23,376 nt of DNA from Thermoanaerobaculales bacterium (GTDB lineage Bacteria > Acidobacteriota > Thermoanaerobaculia > Thermoanaerobaculales > Sulfomarinibacteraceae): positions 1 to 23,376 of the forward strand of contig JAOZPW010000020.1 in assembly GCA_029932545.1 (NCBI GenBank), in the 5' to 3' direction. Below the pieces are notes generated by a model. That model saw nothing but the letters and a program-made list of their open reading frames with translations, was not told where the DNA came from and did not search any database. Positions 21,545 to 23,376 of this stretch are shown here, one piece after another (positions within the stretch are counted from its first letter, which is position 1; the number at the start of each line of letters is the position of its first letter). Position numbers and translations under genes: made by a program.

Positions 21545-22183
21545 ATGAATTCCAAGCGAGTTTTGATTGTTATGACTGTGTGTCTTCTGACAGTTGCCGG
21601 ATGCGGCGTCAATAAGTCTTATCGAATCGATAACGGGACGACCAGGTCCGAGGGTATCCTGACGGTCAACGGGAGCGTTCGGATTGGGTCGGACTGTACG
21701 ATCGGCGGTGACTGCACCACGGTCAACGGCCGGATCGCGGTCGGCGACAGAAGCCGGGTCGAGGAACTGAAGACGGTCAACGGCCGGATCACGGTTGGTG
21801 AAGACTGCCTGATCGACGGAGATCTCGGCACGGTCAACGGCAGAGCAAGGTGTGGTTCCGGCTCTCGCATCACCGGAGAAGTGGGCACGGTCAACGGTGA
21901 CATTACCCTTGAGGGCGCTCGCGTCGAGCACGATGTCACGACGGTCAACGGAGACGTTGAGTTGTCGGCCAGCGCATTCGTTGGGGGAGATATTGTCATC
22001 TCCGGAAACTCAAAATCGGCGTCGACGATCGAAATTCGGATTGCAGACGGGTCCATCGTCGCCGGTGACGTCAGGGTCAAGAGCAAACGCAAAGTTCAGG
22101 TCATTCTCTCGGGCGGAGGCGAAGTGCAGGGCAAGATTGACGGTGCTGAGGTTGTGCGAGAGGACGAGAGCCAAGAAGAATAG
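21545..22183 (+). CDS. TVNG-repeat lipoprotein (predicted beta-solenoid)
   Basis: The 212-aa protein has a lipoprotein signal (MNSKRVLIVMTVCLLTVAGC, lipid Cys20). The mature part contains six TVNG motifs at residues 40-43, 59-62, 77-80, 96-99, 115-118 and 133-136, an 18-19-residue period in which TVNG alternates with GE/D-rich turns (SDCTIGGDC; GEDCLIDGDL; GSGSRITGEV). This is the pattern of a right-handed beta-helix, comparable to bactofilin-like or DUF4097-like polymer-forming folds. Four Cys (C51, C57, C88, C103) fall in the coils. The start has GGGGAG upstream. It is probably anchored in the inner or outer membrane facing the periplasm. Function is unknown; the solenoid is inferred from periodicity. 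Confidence 0.88.
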   Translation: MNSKRVLIVMTVCLLTVAGCGVNKSYRIDNGTTRSEGILTVNGSVRIGSDCTIGGDCTTVNGRIAVGDRSRVEELKTVNGRITVGEDCLIDGDLGTVNGRARCGSGSRITGEVGTVNGDITLEGARVEHDVTTVNGDVELSASAFVGGDIVISGNSKSASTIEIRIADGSIVAGDVRVKSKRKVQVILSGGGEVQGKIDGAEVVREDESQEE

Positions 22184-22184
22184 C

Positions 22185-22213
22185 CACAATAAGGCACGAA
22201 GAGGCGCAAAAAG
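22185..22213. repeat. Decamer repeat (CACAATAAGG family)
   Basis: CACAATAAGG, CACGAAGAGG and a partial CGCAAAAAG lie in tandem, beginning one base after the TVNG-lipoprotein stop codon (22181-22183). Confidence 0.8.
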
Positions 22214-22216
22214 AAC

Positions 22217-22251
22217 GTGCAACGTCCAACGCTCAACGTTCAATGTTGAAA
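22217..22251. repeat. Five heptamers (GTCCAAC/GTTCAAT family)
   Basis: GTGCAAC, GTCCAAC, GCTCAAC, GTTCAAT and GTTGAAA lie in tandem, directly upstream of the yefM operator region. The same family is at 23017-23044. Confidence 0.88.
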
Positions 22252-22273
22252 TACACGCCCGAAGGTGGATCGG

Positions 22274-22309
22274 TGTACAATGAACATCATGTACGGGGAT
22301 ACCGTACAT
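22274..22309 (+). promoter_or_regulatory. Candidate YefM-YoeB operator
   Basis: A TGTACA site (22274-22279) is followed by a perfect inverted repeat ATGTACGG-GGATA-CCGTACAT (22289-22309), ending 18 bp before the antitoxin ATG. E. coli YefM binds palindromes with a TGTACA core, so this is a plausible autorepression site. TACAAT (22276-22281) could be the -10 box, which would place the promoter under the operator; no clear -35 box is seen. Confidence 0.6.
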
Positions 22310-22327
22310 TAGATGAGGGAGAGGCAC

Positions 22328-22600
22328 ATGGACAGCACGAGCGTGAATAGGTTCAGAGACAATCTAAAAAGTTATGTTGAGCAGGTGGTTGCCAACCACT
22401 TGCCACTCAAAGTGACGCGTCGAAGTGGGGAAGACTTTGTTGTTGTCGGCGCCGATGATTGGGAGCGTGAGCAAGAGACACTCTATGTTCTTCAAAATAC
22501 TGACTTGATGCAGCAGATTACTGCTTCGGTGGTGACGCATTCGAGCGGAGACGGCTACAGGCCCACTGCTGGGGAGTTTGATGAGATCACTGGTATTTGA
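22328..22600 (+). CDS. yefM: YefM/Phd-family antitoxin
   Basis: The 90-aa protein fits the Phd/YefM fold: an N-terminal DNA-binding and dimerisation domain (SVNRFRDNLKSYVEQVVANH, then LPLKVTRRSGEDFVVVGADDWE, split here, about residues 5-46) and a C-terminal toxin-binding tail (HSSGDGYRPTAGEFDEITGI, 71-90). It neutralises the partner YoeB mRNA endonuclease and represses the operon. The ATG follows GAGGGAGAGG, the better start; an ATG 15 bp upstream is in frame but lacks a site. It overlaps the toxin gene by 20 bp, as in typical modules. Confidence 0.88.
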   Translation: MDSTSVNRFRDNLKSYVEQVVANHLPLKVTRRSGEDFVVVGADDWEREQETLYVLQNTDLMQQITASVVTHSSGDGYRPTAGEFDEITGI

Positions 22601-22850
22601 AGGCAACACCTGGATCGCCTACGAGGAACTTAGGCGGCGTGACAAAAAGTTGCACAAGGCCCTCTGTCTCCTGCTCAAAGAGATGCTCCGTGAGGACCCG
22701 AGTGCCGGGATGGGAAAACCTGAATTGTTAAAGCACAATCTCTCGGGCTTCTGGTCTCGCCGCATCAGCCGGTACGATCGTGTCATCTATCGATTCGACG
22801 ACCAGAATATTTACATCTTCGCCATCGGCGGACACTACGATTCGCTGTAA
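22581..22850 (+). CDS. yoeB: YoeB-family mRNA-interferase toxin
   Basis: The 89-aa protein closely matches YoeB, a RelE-superfamily ribosome-dependent mRNA endonuclease (84 aa in E. coli). The diagnostic block GKPELLKHNLSGFWSRRI (45-62) is nearly identical to the E. coli protein. The catalytic residues align as Glu48 (GKPE), Arg67 (YDRVIY) and His85 (GHY), so the toxin should be active. The ATG at 22581 is chosen; a TTG three bases earlier is in frame. The C-terminus runs 3 residues beyond the usual HY end (DSL). Confidence 0.93.
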   Translation: MRSLVFEGNTWIAYEELRRRDKKLHKALCLLLKEMLREDPSAGMGKPELLKHNLSGFWSRRISRYDRVIYRFDDQNIYIFAIGGHYDSL

Positions 22851-22872
22851 TCGGCCCAACAGGACTCTGACG

Positions 22873-23016
22873 TTGATCGAAAAATACAACCTTGGTCGAA
22901 AAAATATTCTCGACACCGCCCTGGCAGCAACCCTCGAGTCCGTGAAGGTGTCACGACTGATCACCCTGAATGGTAGAGATTTTGAAATCTTTCCATTTAT
23001 AGAGGTGGTCAACCCA
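22873..23016 (+). pseudogene. PIN-domain (VapC-like) toxin remnant
   Basis: About 48 codons read as the C-terminal third of a PIN-domain ribonuclease: EKYNLGRKNILDTALAATLE, then LITLNGRDFEIFPFIEVVNP. The ILDT(A/L)LAAT block with its acidic Asp and the TLNxRDF block are both recognisable. The N-terminal half with the first catalytic Asp is missing, since upstream bases belong to yoeB. The frame then runs on through the heptamer array to a stop near 23101, so the native stop is also lost. It is a truncated relic next to an intact YefM/YoeB pair. Confidence 0.75.
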
Positions 23017-23044
23017 GTTGAACGTTGGACGTTCGACGTTCGTT
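23017..23044. repeat. Four heptamers (GTTGAAC/GTTGGAC/GTTCGAC/GTTCGTT)
   Basis: The array begins at the base after the last PIN-like codon (VVNP), so the repeat has apparently replaced the end of the relic gene. It is the same family as 22217-22251. Confidence 0.88.
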
Positions 23045-23118
23045 CGCCTTCCAGCCTTCCAGCATCCGGGCGTCCCAGCTTACAATCGTCTGCGCTAGCA
23101 TAGCCGTCAGGAGGCCTC

Positions 23119-23376
23119 ATGCGCCGTTTCTCATTGATGCTGGTCATTTTCTCTGTTCTTTTGCTGTCTGTCGGTCCGGTTGCGTCTGAAGACTCGGATG
23201 TTACGGAGTACATCCGTGCTCACTACACCAAGTTTGAATACCGGATTCCGATGCGCGACGGCGTCGAACTCTATACTGTGGCCTACGTTCCCAACGATGC
23301 ATCGGAGAAGAATTCCTATCCGATGCTCCTGGCACGGTCGCCCTACAGCGTTGGGCCCTACGGGGTTGATCGTTAT
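23119..23376 (+). CDS. CocE/NonD-family (S15-like) hydrolase, 5' part only
   Basis: The gene runs off the end of the window; 86 codons are visible. AGGAGG (23109-23114) lies just upstream of the ATG. Residues 1-23 form a cleavable signal peptide (MRRFSLMLVIFSVLLLSVGP), so the enzyme is exported. The mature start shows the CocE/NonD pattern: FEYRIPMRDGVELYTVAYVP (about 39-58) and SYPMLLARSPYSVGPYG (about 66-82), comparable to the MRDGvxL and RTPY motifs of X-Pro dipeptidyl-peptidases and cocaine-esterase-like alpha/beta hydrolases. The catalytic Ser-Asp-His residues lie beyond the window. Acyl esterase and peptidase functions cannot be separated. Confidence 0.85.
   Translation, partial: MRRFSLMLVIFSVLLLSVGPVASEDSDVTEYIRAHYTKFEYRIPMRDGVELYTVAYVPNDASEKNSYPMLLARSPYSVGPYGVDRY

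Noticed and set aside
21006..21548. 180-codon plus-strand open frame
   Set aside because: It has no domain and Arg/Gly-rich composition, begins inside the palindromic element and ends by overlapping the next gene's start.

Overview
The window is high-GC, densely coded DNA from a Gram-negative (diderm) bacterium: it encodes a TolC-family outer-membrane channel, lipoprotein signal peptides and a periplasmic or lipoprotein gamma-glutamyltransferase. No rRNA, tRNA or tRNA-like element was seen. The intergenic spaces are filled with degenerate short tandem repeats of 7-bp and 10-bp period. From memory, such repeats are common in Acidobacteriota, Planctomycetota and some cyanobacteria. Together with NifU, the flotillin and the acyl-CoA dehydrogenase, this makes an Acidobacteriota-like genome a reasonable guess, but no marker gene here proves it.

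Layout. (a) 61-1929: a type IV AbiEi/AbiEii toxin-antitoxin pair behind a palindromic promoter region, followed by a small DUF2007 protein whose N-terminus resembles a GFA zinc domain. (b) 2021-5563: nifU (minus strand), divergent from a flotillin-like SPFH gene that abuts an unrecognised 337-aa gene. (c) 5683-10021: a same-strand run of gamma-glutamyltransferase lipoprotein, hemerythrin-like protein with a C-terminal Cys cluster, DUF47 (PhoU-like) protein and PiT phosphate permease. A 256-bp block of repeats separates the last two. (d) 10311-11032: an ArsR-family repressor overlapping a half-length TauE/SafE permease. (e) 11175-12797 (minus): a long acyl-CoA dehydrogenase. (f) 19011 to 13356 (minus): priA, an MshEN/GspE-N protein without an ATPase domain, and a TolC-family protein. 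(g) 19082-20900: an alkyltransferase-like protein (Trp in place of the acceptor Cys) overlapping an SLC13/DASS anion transporter. (h) 21545-22183: a lipoprotein built of six TVNG repeats. (i) 22274-23016: a YefM/YoeB toxin-antitoxin pair with a palindromic operator, then the C-terminal remnant of a PIN-domain (VapC-like) toxin. (j) 23119 to the end: the start of a secreted CocE/NonD (S15-like) hydrolase.

How the genes work together. The clearest functional units are the two toxin-antitoxin modules, the DUF47-PiT phosphate uptake pair and the ArsR-TauE/SafE pair, which may handle sulfur. The most unusual features are at least four heptamer repeat families, several of which begin at or within a few bases of a stop codon; the flotillin partner protein; the GFA-like/DUF2007 chimera; the TVNG solenoid; a PriA with DEEQ instead of DEEH; and an alkyltransferase-like protein that appears to lack both the acceptor Cys and the Arg finger. 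I did not find one clearly new multi-gene system. The candidates are listed separately with the tests that would decide them.
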